Shown: piece after piece, positions 24,853 through 32,600 of the stretch | Layout: every line of letters starts with the position of its first letter | Numbering within the stretch: the first letter of the stretch is position 1 | Source: CAYFKJ01 sp964343605 | Lineage (GTDB): Bacteria; Pseudomonadota; Alphaproteobacteria; UBA2966 | Assembly: GCA_964343605.1 (NCBI GenBank) | Contig: CAYFKJ010000002.1 | Location: 744,001-808,000 of the forward strand | Direction: 5' to 3' | DNA length: 64,000 nucleotides | Notes under the pieces: generated by a model | What the model was told of the DNA's origin: nothing | What the model saw: the letters and a program-made list of their open reading frames with translations, nothing else | Databases searched by the model: none | Position numbers and translations under genes: made by a program

Positions 24853-25791
24853 ATGGCTTGCCGATTCACAACCACTCAAGTGTTCGTGAGATTTCGAGAG
24901 GCAGCGCTATCGCTATGCAATCCGCTCATTGCAGTCGGTTTGCTGGCGACCTCCGCGGCACTGCATTTGGCTCCGCCGCAGGCATGGGCGACGAGCAAAC
25001 CGGCGCTCATTCCCGACGTACCCCGGGTGGTGAGAGTGTGGTCGGGAAGCTTCATTCTGGGCTCCGACCGGACGGAAAGAGAAGCCGCCTACCGGCTGGA
25101 CGAAGCGGCCTATGGCCACCGCGTCACCCGCGACCAAAACTGGTACGAAAGTGAACCGGCCCGGCGGGAACAGAGCTTGGGCGCCTTCTATGTCACTGCG
25201 ACCGCCGTCACCAACCGCGAATACCATGCCTTCGTGCGTGAAACCGGCCACCGTCCGCCGGACGTCGATGCGCCGACCTGGACCGGTTACAAGTTGGTTC
25301 ACAAGTATCCGGCGACCCGCCGTTTCGCCTGGAAGGAAGGACGCCCGCCCGAAGGCCGCGAGGAACATCCCGTCGTTCTGGTCAGCCACGCTGACGCCAA
25401 GGCTTACGCCGTCTGGTTGACGCGACGCACCGGCTATCTCTGGCGACTGCCCATCGAAGCGGAATGGGAAAAGGCCGCCCGCGGCGAAGACGGCGCGACC
25501 TTTCCCTGGGGCAACCGGTTCGATCCGGAATTGCTGAATTCGGCCGACAAGGGGCCGTTCGACACCATGCCGGTCGGTCGATTCCCCGAAGGCGCCAGTC
25601 CCTTCGGCGTTTTGGATGCGGCGGGGCAGGTTTTCGAGTGGACGGCGACACGCTCGGGCCGCAACCGCTATATCGTCAAGGGCGGTTCCTGGGACGACAA
25701 GGGATGCGGCGTGTGCCGCCCGGCGGCCCGTCACTCCCGCCCGGCGGACATCAAGCACATCCTGATCGGTTTCCGCCTGATCAGAGAGTAG
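24853..25791 (+). CDS. Secreted formylglycine-generating-enzyme-like (SUMF/FGE) protein
   Basis: A 312-residue protein from ATG 24853; an upstream in-frame ATG at 24814 would add 13 polar residues. A signal peptide (about 20-45, ending QAWA) precedes an FGE-sulfatase fold: FYVTATAVTNREYHAFV, HPVVLVSHADAKAYAVWL, YLWRLPIEAEWEKAARG, PFGVLDAAGQVFEWT, IVKGGSWDDKGCGVC and GFRLIRE. Family members oxidise a Cys to formylglycine or act as non-haem iron or copper oxygenases. Two cysteines near the C-terminus (GCGVC) lie in the region that binds copper in FGE, though with closer spacing. It is divergent from the NPC-repeat genes, so it may act on them. The substrate is unknown. Confidence 0.85.
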   Translation: MACRFTTTQVFVRFREAALSLCNPLIAVGLLATSAALHLAPPQAWATSKPALIPDVPRVVRVWSGSFILGSDRTEREAAYRLDEAAYGHRVTRDQNWYESEPARREQSLGAFYVTATAVTNREYHAFVRETGHRPPDVDAPTWTGYKLVHKYPATRRFAWKEGRPPEGREEHPVVLVSHADAKAYAVWLTRRTGYLWRLPIEAEWEKAARGEDGATFPWGNRFDPELLNSADKGPFDTMPVGRFPEGASPFGVLDAAGQVFEWTATRSGRNRYIVKGGSWDDKGCGVCRPAARHSRPADIKHILIGFRLIRE

Positions 25792-25850
25792 GCTTGCCCA
25801 ACGTTGCCGTTGTTCGGCAATATGCCGCCGCGGTGCAGTGGGGTTTGGAT

Positions 25851-26549
25851 ATGACCATCGATTTTTCGAGTTTGCCGAAGGACCGCCTGGAAAGCATGGC
25901 GGCGGCGGGCGCCGAAATCCGGGAATGCTATCGGGTGCTGGAGAAGGGCGGCCTCAATGTCGTCGGCGAGGTGCTCAAGGACCAGGGCACGTTCTACGAA
26001 TGGAACCACTACCCCGACGGTGACGTTTACGATAACGAAAGCCACAGCCAGTACTACTATCACAACCACCGCGAAGACGAGCACGGCCACTTCCACGTCT
26101 TTCAGCGAAAGCGCGGTATGCCCAAGGGCACCAAACCAGTGCCCTACAACGGCAAGGAGAAATGGCCCAAGGGCAATGATGCCCTTTCCCACCTGATTGC
26201 GATTTCCATGGACCAGTACGGCTATCCCATCGGCCTGTTCACCACAAACCGCTGGGTTACCGGGGAATGCTGGTACACCGGCGACGACGTGGTCGCCATG
26301 CTGGACCGCTTCGTTATCGACCATGCCTTTCCTTCGTGGCCGGTCAATCGCTGGATCAGCGCCATGGTCGCCCTGTTCCAGCCGCAAATCGTCGAACTCG
26401 TTAAGGCACGCGACACGGCTGTGGCGTCTTGGCGTCTCACCCATTCCGGTGTTGACGTGTTCGAGGACCGCGATCTCGAGGTGACGTCGGATCAGAACAT
26501 CTCGGTGGACGACCAGATCGCCGCCGTCAATAAAGCATTGGGGGTATGA
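25851..26549 (+). CDS. Uncharacterised His-rich protein (DUF6969-like)
   Basis: A 232-residue cytoplasmic protein of unknown function. I start at ATG 25851 because the upstream reading frame overlaps the FGE-like gene and lacks coding character. The helical N-terminus (LESMAAAGAEIRECYRVLEKGG) is followed by a His-rich segment (HSQYYYHNHREDEHGHFHVFQR, broken here as HSQYYYHNHRED then EHGHFHVF), then ALSHLIAISMDQYGYPIGLFTTNRWVTGE in pieces. The histidines suggest metal binding. Its stop overlaps the ATG of the next dehydrogenase by 4 bases, so the two are translationally coupled. The DUF number is from memory and tentative. Confidence 0.7.
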   Translation: MTIDFSSLPKDRLESMAAAGAEIRECYRVLEKGGLNVVGEVLKDQGTFYEWNHYPDGDVYDNESHSQYYYHNHREDEHGHFHVFQRKRGMPKGTKPVPYNGKEKWPKGNDALSHLIAISMDQYGYPIGLFTTNRWVTGECWYTGDDVVAMLDRFVIDHAFPSWPVNRWISAMVALFQPQIVELVKARDTAVASWRLTHSGVDVFEDRDLEVTSDQNISVDDQIAAVNKALGV

Positions 26550-27436
26550 CGATGGGAGATGACAAACCGAGACTCGGTTATCTGGGCCTGGGACTCATGG
26601 GCTCGCAAATGACCAAGCGGCTGGTCGAGTCCGGCTACAGCGTGACGGGCTACGATCCCAACCCGGAGAAAGTTGAGGCGGCCGAAGCCAATGGCGTCAC
26701 CGGTGCGGCATCATGTGCCGACGTGACGGCGGCCAGCGACATCGTTCTGGCTTGTGTCCGTACAACCCCGGCGTTGAAGGGTGCGATGTTCGACGAGGGC
26801 GGCGTTATCGAGGGGGCCGGCGTGGGCAAAGTCTTCCTCGATCATTCCACGACCATCGCCGACCAGACCCGCGAAATGGCGGCGCGCCTCAAGCAAGAGA
26901 CCGGTATGAGCTGGGTCGACGCCCCGGTTTCGGGCGGTCCGCCGGCGGCGGGCACGGGGAAACTCGCCATCATGGTGGGGGGCGATGAAGCCGATGTCGA
27001 GCGCGTCAAACCGATCCTCGATATCCTCGGCAACAATACGCACATGGGTCCCTTGGGCGCGGGGCAGGTGACCAAGATGGTCAACCAGGTGCTGGTGCTG
27101 AACAATTTCGCACTGATGGCGGAGGCCGTGACGCTGGCCAAGAATGCCGGCATCGATCCAGCCAAGGTGCCGGAGGCCCTGAAGGGCGGTTATGCCGACA
27201 GCGCCATGTTCCGGAACTTCTTCCCGCGCCTGATCGCCCGCGACTTCGAACCGGCGGGCTATGTCCGCCAGATCATGAAGGATCTCGACATGGTGCTCGA
27301 CCTGGCGCAGCAAACGGGTACGCCTGTGCCGATGTCAAACACCTCCGCCAGCCTCTACCGGATCCTCATGGCCAAGGGCATGAGCGAGCTGGATGCCATC
27401 GCCGTTCTCAAACTCTATGACGAGGAAACGCTCTAG
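26546..27436 (+). CDS. Beta-hydroxyacid dehydrogenase (3-hydroxyisobutyrate / tartronate-semialdehyde reductase type)
   Basis: A 296-residue NAD(P)-dependent enzyme with the Rossmann motif GYLGLGLMGSQM (about residues 9-20), the family substrate motif VDAPVSGGPPAAGTGKL and the catalytic lysine in GAGQVTKMVNQ (about residue 176). It reduces or oxidises small 3-hydroxyacids or semialdehydes. It is coupled to the His-rich gene upstream and converges (4-base overlap) with an unknown minus-strand gene. The exact substrate cannot be assigned. Confidence 0.9.
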   Translation: MTMGDDKPRLGYLGLGLMGSQMTKRLVESGYSVTGYDPNPEKVEAAEANGVTGAASCADVTAASDIVLACVRTTPALKGAMFDEGGVIEGAGVGKVFLDHSTTIADQTREMAARLKQETGMSWVDAPVSGGPPAAGTGKLAIMVGGDEADVERVKPILDILGNNTHMGPLGAGQVTKMVNQVLVLNNFALMAEAVTLAKNAGIDPAKVPEALKGGYADSAMFRNFFPRLIARDFEPAGYVRQIMKDLDMVLDLAQQTGTPVPMSNTSASLYRILMAKGMSELDAIAVLKLYDEETL

Positions 27437-28470
27437 CTGCTCGAGCTTGCCAGCCGGGTCATAATTTTCGAAACGAACTCTTCGGATTTCTCCCGGGCTT
27501 CCTGCCAAGCCTCCTCCGTCCGGTCAGCGGTCCGGAACTCGGCTGGATGGTCGAAGAATGTGCGTATACCGAATGAGTCCGAGAACTTCGCTGCCCAATT
27601 GATGATGTCGTCTCGCTGAGCAGGTCCACTCGCCTCCGAGATGAGCTCACTCTTTTGCGATTCCAGTTCGAGCGATACCAATCCCCCGTCCCTTGAATCC
27701 GTAATAACGTCGACTTCGTCGAAGTCGCTGCAAAACGTTCCAACAAAACTACCGTCCAAAGTGCTGTTGATGGTGGCGGATGCATTATCCTGCCGAACCA
27801 GAACGGGATGCATGTGGAAAGCTCGGGCGATCAATCCCTCATTCCCGACTGGCCAATAGATTACGGACGGCCATCGCGACAGGAAACGGCGCGCGTCGAC
27901 ATGCAAGGCTTTGACGCTGGGGTGCAGATGGCTGAGCGCCAGCCCCACAATCGCATCATTCCGCAGGGCTGAGTCTCCGAGATGGGAGCCGTTCGCCAAT
28001 TCAAGAAATTCGGGCAGGAACGTTGAGCGGTCGACCTGCAGGCTGGGCACTAGGACCGCTCGTTTTCCGGCGCGCACGCTGCGGATGGCTCGGGCTATCG
28101 TCCCCCTCAGAACAATGGTATCGGCAAGGACGAAAGCGACCGCCGCGTCGCGCTCTGCGGCTTCCTTTAAGGCGATATTCTGGCATGCCGACATCAGGGG
28201 ATAGTCGATCAAATCGGACCCGATCTTAGCGATTTCATCGGGATCGATTGCTTTTACGACGATCGAGATGTCCGAGCCGATCTTGGCGCGGTTCAGAATG
28301 GAGACGACTTCACTCGCATCCTCGGCCGTCGTGTAGACGACATACCGAACATCGTCGGACGGCATGATTTCGGCCAACGTCTCTCCAGTCAGATGTGACG
28401 GAAGGGCCACCTTCTCAAACAATTCCAGAAAGGGCGGTCCCCAAACCGCCATGACAAAATCAAGCTTCAC
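27433..28470 (-). CDS. Protein of unknown function (345 residues)
   Basis: I do not recognise the family. The protein starts MKLDFVMAVWGPPFLELFEKV and has alternating strand-helix segments (VRYVVYTTAEDASEV, AFVLADTIVLRGT, KRAVLVPSLQVD). These resemble a GT-A-like nucleotide-diphospho-sugar transferase fold, but no firm motif is seen. Base composition is visibly less GC-rich than that of the neighbours and codon use is more relaxed, so recent acquisition is possible. There is no signal peptide or membrane segment. It is probably monocistronic. Confidence 0.75.
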   Translation of the reverse strand: MKLDFVMAVWGPPFLELFEKVALPSHLTGETLAEIMPSDDVRYVVYTTAEDASEVVSILNRAKIGSDISIVVKAIDPDEIAKIGSDLIDYPLMSACQNIALKEAAERDAAVAFVLADTIVLRGTIARAIRSVRAGKRAVLVPSLQVDRSTFLPEFLELANGSHLGDSALRNDAIVGLALSHLHPSVKALHVDARRFLSRWPSVIYWPVGNEGLIARAFHMHPVLVRQDNASATINSTLDGSFVGTFCSDFDEVDVITDSRDGGLVSLELESQKSELISEASGPAQRDDIINWAAKFSDSFGIRTFFDHPAEFRTADRTEEAWQEAREKSEEFVSKIMTRLASSSS

Positions 28471-28630
28471 TTGAACCTTCCGGACAGACCAAGGGGAGAT
28501 GCTCAGGCTACCGAATTAGCGCCCGGACGGCGATAGAATTCATGGGGTGGCGCATTGATCTCCGCTCAAGGGGATGTCTGGGTTCTGGCAGGGCCTACGA
28601 AAAATCAAGCCGGTGATCCGTGAAGACTGT

Positions 28631-29542
28631 TCACAACCGATAGATTCTTACCGCATTGTCGTGGAACAGCTTACGCCGGTCGTCGGCGCCGAAGCCCGCG
28701 GTGATGGCTTTGAAACCGTCGAAGATGTCGTCGAAACCGGCACACAAACCGTCGACCGGGAAGTTGCTGGCAAACATGCAGCGGTCGGTGCCGAAAGCGG
28801 CGATGACGTCGAGCACGATGCCCTTGTTGGCTTCCACCGTCCAAGGCAAGCCCGGCTGCCCGATACCCGATATCTTGATGGCGATGTTTTCGGCGTCGGA
28901 GGCGATGCGGATGGCCTCGCGCCAAGCTTTCAGGCCAGCCTCGCTGCGGTCGGCCGGAAGGCCGGTGTGGTTGATGATGATCTGCGTCTCCGGGAAATCG
29001 CCGGCCAGTTCCGCAGCCTCGTGCAGATGCCAATAATCCGTCTGCAGGTCGTAAGACAGGCCGTGATCGGCTAGCAGGGCATAGCCTTCGCGGAACCTGG
29101 GATCCGCCATCGTGCCGGGCATGTGGGGTTCGTAGTCGGCAGGGCTTGCGGCAACCTTCGGTTTTTGCCGAATACCCCGAACCAGCGGACAGGCGGCCTG
29201 GCCCGCCAGCACCTCTTCCACATCGTCGCGGTCGAGCCAGGCCTGGGCCACCAACGCCGTCGGCAGGTCATGCTCGGCGGCAAATCCGGCGAGCCAGCCC
29301 GTCTCGCCCAGCGGGTCGGCATGGTTCCATTCCGCTTCCATGTGCACGGTCTTGACAACGTTGTGCTTTGCCGAATCCTGGCGATACTCTTCGTAAAGGT
29401 AGTTGCGCTTCAACGCCGAATAATCGCCGTAGCGGAACGGAATATTCTCGTCGGGTTCCAGCCAGGGATAGTTTCCTTTATCCAGGTTCCAAAAATGCTG
29501 GTGGGCATCGACGATGGGAAGGTTGGCGTCGTCGTCCGGCAT
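28631..29542 (-). CDS. Amidohydrolase-family (L-fuconolactonase-like) hydrolase
   Basis: A 303-residue TIM-barrel metal hydrolase of the amidohydrolase 2 type. Start ATG 29542 gives MPDDDANLPIVDAHQHFWN and overlaps the upstream stop by one base. Motifs are VDAHQHFW (about residues 10-17), HMEAEWN, QIIINHTGLP and MFASNFPVDGL near the end. COG3618-type members hydrolyse lactones or related ring substrates. It is the last gene of a minus-strand trio after a CoA transferase and an enoyl-CoA hydratase, so it may open a ring or lactone in the same pathway. Confidence 0.88.
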   Translation of the reverse strand: MPDDDANLPIVDAHQHFWNLDKGNYPWLEPDENIPFRYGDYSALKRNYLYEEYRQDSAKHNVVKTVHMEAEWNHADPLGETGWLAGFAAEHDLPTALVAQAWLDRDDVEEVLAGQAACPLVRGIRQKPKVAASPADYEPHMPGTMADPRFREGYALLADHGLSYDLQTDYWHLHEAAELAGDFPETQIIINHTGLPADRSEAGLKAWREAIRIASDAENIAIKISGIGQPGLPWTVEANKGIVLDVIAAFGTDRCMFASNFPVDGLCAGFDDIFDGFKAITAGFGADDRRKLFHDNAVRIYRL

Positions 29543-30351
29543 CAGCGGCCTTTGAAGTCGGCTTTGCGTTTTTCCATGAAAGCGGTGCGGCCTTCGACGT
29601 AATCCTCGCTGGCGAAGCAGTCCTGAACGAGCTGTTCGCAAAGTTCCGCATCCGCCGGCCCGTCACCCCGGATGACTTCGGCGACGATGCGTTTGACCGA
29701 ATCGATCGTCAGCGGCGCGTTGGCGGCGATGGTGTCGCAGTACTCGGCGACGACGTCCTCTAGTTCGTCAATGCCGGTCATGCGGTTGATCAAACCCATG
29801 TTGAGGGCTTCGGGCGCCGTGAACTGACGAGCCGTGAAGAAAATCTCCTTTGCGAAGGAAGGGCCGACGACATCGACCAGCTTGCGGATGCCGGCAAGCC
29901 GGTAGCCGACCCCGAGCTTGGCCGCCGGTACACCGAATTTGGAATTCTCGGTTGCAATGCGCATGTCGCAGCCGAGCGAAATGCCGGCGCCGCCGCCGAT
30001 GCAGTAGCCCCGGATGGCACAGATCGTCGGTTTGGTTGCCTTGGCCAGGCGTTCCATGGCGCTGTCGGCGACGTCTTCGTAATACTTCACGGCTTCCGGC
30101 GTGGAGCGGTTCTGTTCGAATTCCGAAATGTCGGCGCCCGACACGAACGCCTTGTCGCCGGCGCCTTTGAGGACGATGACCTTGATGTCGGGATCGGCTT
30201 CGAAATGGTCGAGGATGGTCGGGATGGCTTCCCACATTTCCAGTTTGACGGCGTTGTGGCTCTTCGGATTGTTGAAGATCATGTTGCCGACCGCACCGTC
30301 CTTTTCGGCGATCATGAAGGTGGTGGCCAGGTCGTAGGTTTTTTTCGTCAT
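29542..30351 (-). CDS. Enoyl-CoA hydratase/isomerase family protein
   Basis: A 269-residue crotonase-fold enzyme starting at ATG 30351 (MTKKTYDLATTFM), preceded by a GGA-containing site; a further upstream start would overlap the CoA-transferase gene. The oxyanion-hole segments are KGAGDKAFVSGADISEFE and GYCIGGGAGISLGCDMRIA. It hydrates or isomerises an acyl-CoA. The 10-base gap to the CoA transferase and one-base overlap with the amidohydrolase make a tight operon. Confidence 0.9.
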   Translation of the reverse strand: MTKKTYDLATTFMIAEKDGAVGNMIFNNPKSHNAVKLEMWEAIPTILDHFEADPDIKVIVLKGAGDKAFVSGADISEFEQNRSTPEAVKYYEDVADSAMERLAKATKPTICAIRGYCIGGGAGISLGCDMRIATENSKFGVPAAKLGVGYRLAGIRKLVDVVGPSFAKEIFFTARQFTAPEALNMGLINRMTGIDELEDVVAEYCDTIAANAPLTIDSVKRIVAEVIRGDGPADAELCEQLVQDCFASEDYVEGRTAFMEKRKADFKGR

Positions 30352-30361
30352 TTCATTTCCA

Positions 30362-31546
30362 TCAAATTGCGCCGGCATCGCGAAGCGCCGCGATATCCGC
30401 ATCTCCGTAACCGTATTCGGCCAGGATCTCGTCGGTGTGCTGGCCCTGTTCCGGTGTCGGCAGGCGCACTGAAAAAGGCGTGCGGTTCATGCTGACGCCT
30501 TGGCCGACCACGTGTTGTGACCCTAAAAGCGGGTTTTCGACGGGGGCGGCCATGCCGAGGTGCTGGACCTGCGGGTCTTCGAAGACCTCCTGAATGTTGT
30601 TGATCGGCCCGCTCGGGACGCTGGCTTCCGTCAGCAGCTCGACCCAGTGGGCGCTGGTGTTGGTCTTGGTGATTTCGGCAATGCGATCGTTGAGGGCGTC
30701 GCGATTGACGCTGCGCTTTTCCTGTTCGTCGAAGCGAGGATCGTCCAGCAGATCTGGCGCTCCGATGGCATTGCAGAACCGTTCGAACATGACCTTGCCC
30801 GAGGCGGCGATATTGATATGCCCATCGCTGGTCGGGAAGACGCCGGTGGGAATGCTGGTCGGGTGGTTGTTTCCGGCCTGCTGCGGCACGTGGCCTTCCA
30901 GCAGCCAGCGCGCGGCCTGAAAATCGAGCATGGCGACCTCGGCCTGCAGCAAAGACGACTGCACCCACTGGCCCTCCCCCGATTGCTCGCGCTCCAGCAA
31001 CGCCACGAGGATGCCGATGGCGCAGTACATGCCGGCCGTGATGTCGGCGATGGGAATGCCGACGCGCATCGGGCCGCCGCCCGGCTGGCCGGTGATCGAC
31101 ATCAGGCCGCCCATGCCCTGGGCGATCTGATCGAAGCCCGGGCGGTTGCCGTAAGGCCCGTCCTGGCCGAACCCCGAGACGCTACCGTAAACCAGGCTCG
31201 GATTTATGGCGCGCAGGGTTTCGTAATCGATGCCGAGGCGATGTTTAACGTCGGAGCGGAAGTTTTCCACCACCACGTCCGCCGTCTTCACCATCTCCTT
31301 GAACACCTCGACGCCCTGTTCTGTCTTGAGGTTCAGCGTCATGCCGCGCTTGTTGCGGTGGATGTTCTGAAAATCGTGCCCATGGCGGGCGCCGCCCATG
31401 TCGTTTGCGCCTTCCTTGGTGTTGGCAGGCGCTTCGATCTTGATGACATTGGCGCCCCAATCGGCAAGCTGCCGCACGGCGGTGGGTCCCGCCCGCACGC
31501 GGGTGAGATCGAGAACGGTAAAGCGGGAAAGCGCTTGTGGCGTCAT
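30362..31546 (-). CDS. CaiB/BaiF (type III) CoA transferase
   Basis: A 394-residue family III CoA transferase that moves CoA between carboxylic acids. It has the opening FTVLDLTRVRAGPTAVRQL, LADWGANVIKIE, the NKRGMTLNLKTEQG segment, GFGQDGPYGNRPGFDQIAQG and the catalytic-region stretch IADITAGMYCAIG (about 170-182). It is first in the CoA transferase / enoyl-CoA hydratase / amidohydrolase unit, which would activate and then process an organic acid. The acid is unknown. Confidence 0.92.
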   Translation of the reverse strand: MTPQALSRFTVLDLTRVRAGPTAVRQLADWGANVIKIEAPANTKEGANDMGGARHGHDFQNIHRNKRGMTLNLKTEQGVEVFKEMVKTADVVVENFRSDVKHRLGIDYETLRAINPSLVYGSVSGFGQDGPYGNRPGFDQIAQGMGGLMSITGQPGGGPMRVGIPIADITAGMYCAIGILVALLEREQSGEGQWVQSSLLQAEVAMLDFQAARWLLEGHVPQQAGNNHPTSIPTGVFPTSDGHINIAASGKVMFERFCNAIGAPDLLDDPRFDEQEKRSVNRDALNDRIAEITKTNTSAHWVELLTEASVPSGPINNIQEVFEDPQVQHLGMAAPVENPLLGSQHVVGQGVSMNRTPFSVRLPTPEQGQHTDEILAEYGYGDADIAALRDAGAI

Positions 31547-31678
31547 CTATGCGAACTCCGATAAACGCGGGGGAAGGCAGGAAAAGGTACGGTGAGACGG
31601 CTTGACGAGTCTAGGGCTCCACGTAGGATGCAGGCCTTAGTTTTCGGCCCAACCAGCGGAATGAAGGGGAGTAACCGC

Positions 31679-31975
31679 ATGCCTTACGCCATCCAGACCG
31701 TCGACAAGCCCGGCCACGGGCAGATGCGAGCCGACGTTCGCGACGAACATATCGTCTTTCTCAAGTCCCACGTCGACATCATCCTTGCGGGCGGGGCGCT
31801 GATCGACGATGACGGCACCGGCGGCCACGGCGGAATCGTTATCCTCGATACCGACGACCGTGCCGTCGCCGAGGATTTCGCCGCCAACGATCCTTTCACC
31901 AAGGCCGGTTTGTTTGAAAGCGTCACCATCACCCGCTGGCGCAAGGCCTTCTTCGACGGCGCGGCGTTGATCTAG
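31679..31975 (+). CDS. YciI-like protein
   Basis: A 98-residue small protein with a dimeric ferredoxin-like fold. The start is ATG 31679, which has an AAGGGGAG site 8 bases upstream; the reading frame extends further 5' without a site. The typical YciI pattern is present: HIVFLKSHVDIILAGGAL, then VILDTDDRAVAEDFAANDPF and the C-terminal SVTITRWRKAF. The function of the family is poorly known; some members act as dehalogenase- or dehydratase-like enzymes. Confidence 0.85.
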   Translation: MPYAIQTVDKPGHGQMRADVRDEHIVFLKSHVDIILAGGALIDDDGTGGHGGIVILDTDDRAVAEDFAANDPFTKAGLFESVTITRWRKAFFDGAALI

Positions 31976-32004
31976 AAATACCCAACGCTGTCCCCCCCAT
32001 CCTG

Positions 32005-32088
32005 TCCTTCCCCCGCCAGGGGGGAAGGAACTCAAAGTAGAGACCATCTTCACAATTACGAATCCCCTCCCCCTTGAGGGGGGAGGGA
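32005..32088. repeat. Two GC-rich palindromes between convergent genes
   Basis: Two strong hairpins lie between the convergent YciI-like and cupin genes: 32005-32014 pairs with 32020-32029 (10 bp), and about 32065-32073 pairs with 32079-32087. Both are pyrimidine-rich on one arm (CCTTCCCCC, CCCTCCCCC), as in dispersed intergenic repeats of alphaproteobacteria. They may also end transcription from both sides. Confidence 0.6.
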
Positions 32089-32137
32089 TAGGGTGGGGGT
32101 GGAGCCACGCGCACCGAGGTTCGAGGTTTAGAGTTCT

Positions 32138-32518
32138 TCACTCCCCCTCCAGAAACCTGTTCGGCCGCATCAGGAAGCCGATCATCAGGCAGCCGTCGGG
32201 GGCGTGGGCGACGTGGCGGCTGCCGCCGGGGCGCCAGACAAAGTTCCCGGCGGTGACCTCGCCCTCGTGGTCGACCAGGCGGCCCTCCAGTACGTAGGTC
32301 TGCTCGATTTCGACGTGTTCGTGCAGAGGCAATTGCGCACCGGGCGCCCAGCGGAAGAGGGCGGTGTAGAGGCCCGAATCCTTGTCCTCCATCAGCACCT
32401 TGACCTCGACGCCGTCGTACTTAGTCGGCGTCCACTCGAGTTTCGAGGTGTCGACGTAGCGCGACGCCAGATCGTCGAGACCGGCGTGGTCGCTGAAGCC
32501 GGGGGTTTGGGTCGTCAT
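32138..32518 (-). CDS. Cupin-domain protein
   Basis: A 126-residue single-cupin protein starting at ATG 32518, which has AGGGAG 7 bases upstream. The cupin metal motif is clear: LPLHEHVEIEQTYVLEGRL (His-His-Glu pattern) and, later, GSRHVAHAPDG with the second His site. It is similar to ChrR/anti-sigma-like or small sugar-binding cupins. It is divergent from the dihydroxyacid dehydratase gene and shares a putative operator with it (32558-32572), suggesting a role in the same catabolism. Confidence 0.85.
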   Translation of the reverse strand: MTTQTPGFSDHAGLDDLASRYVDTSKLEWTPTKYDGVEVKVLMEDKDSGLYTALFRWAPGAQLPLHEHVEIEQTYVLEGRLVDHEGEVTAGNFVWRPGGSRHVAHAPDGCLMIGFLMRPNRFLEGE

Positions 32519-32557
32519 GCGCCGCTCCCTCAATTTGGGCTTGTGTGGGGCCTACCT

Positions 32558-32572
32558 ATTCATCATACAATT
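32558..32572. promoter_or_regulatory. Putative shared operator, site A
   Basis: ATTCATCATACAATT differs from the exact 15-mer at sites C and D at one position (position 14). It lies between the divergent cupin (40 bases from its ATG) and the dehydratase gene (28 bases from its ATG), as expected for a repressor site controlling both. A GntR-type regulator is plausible, but none is encoded in the window. Confidence 0.55.
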
Positions 32573-32600
32573 GGAATTCGTTTAGGGGAACCGGGGCGGC

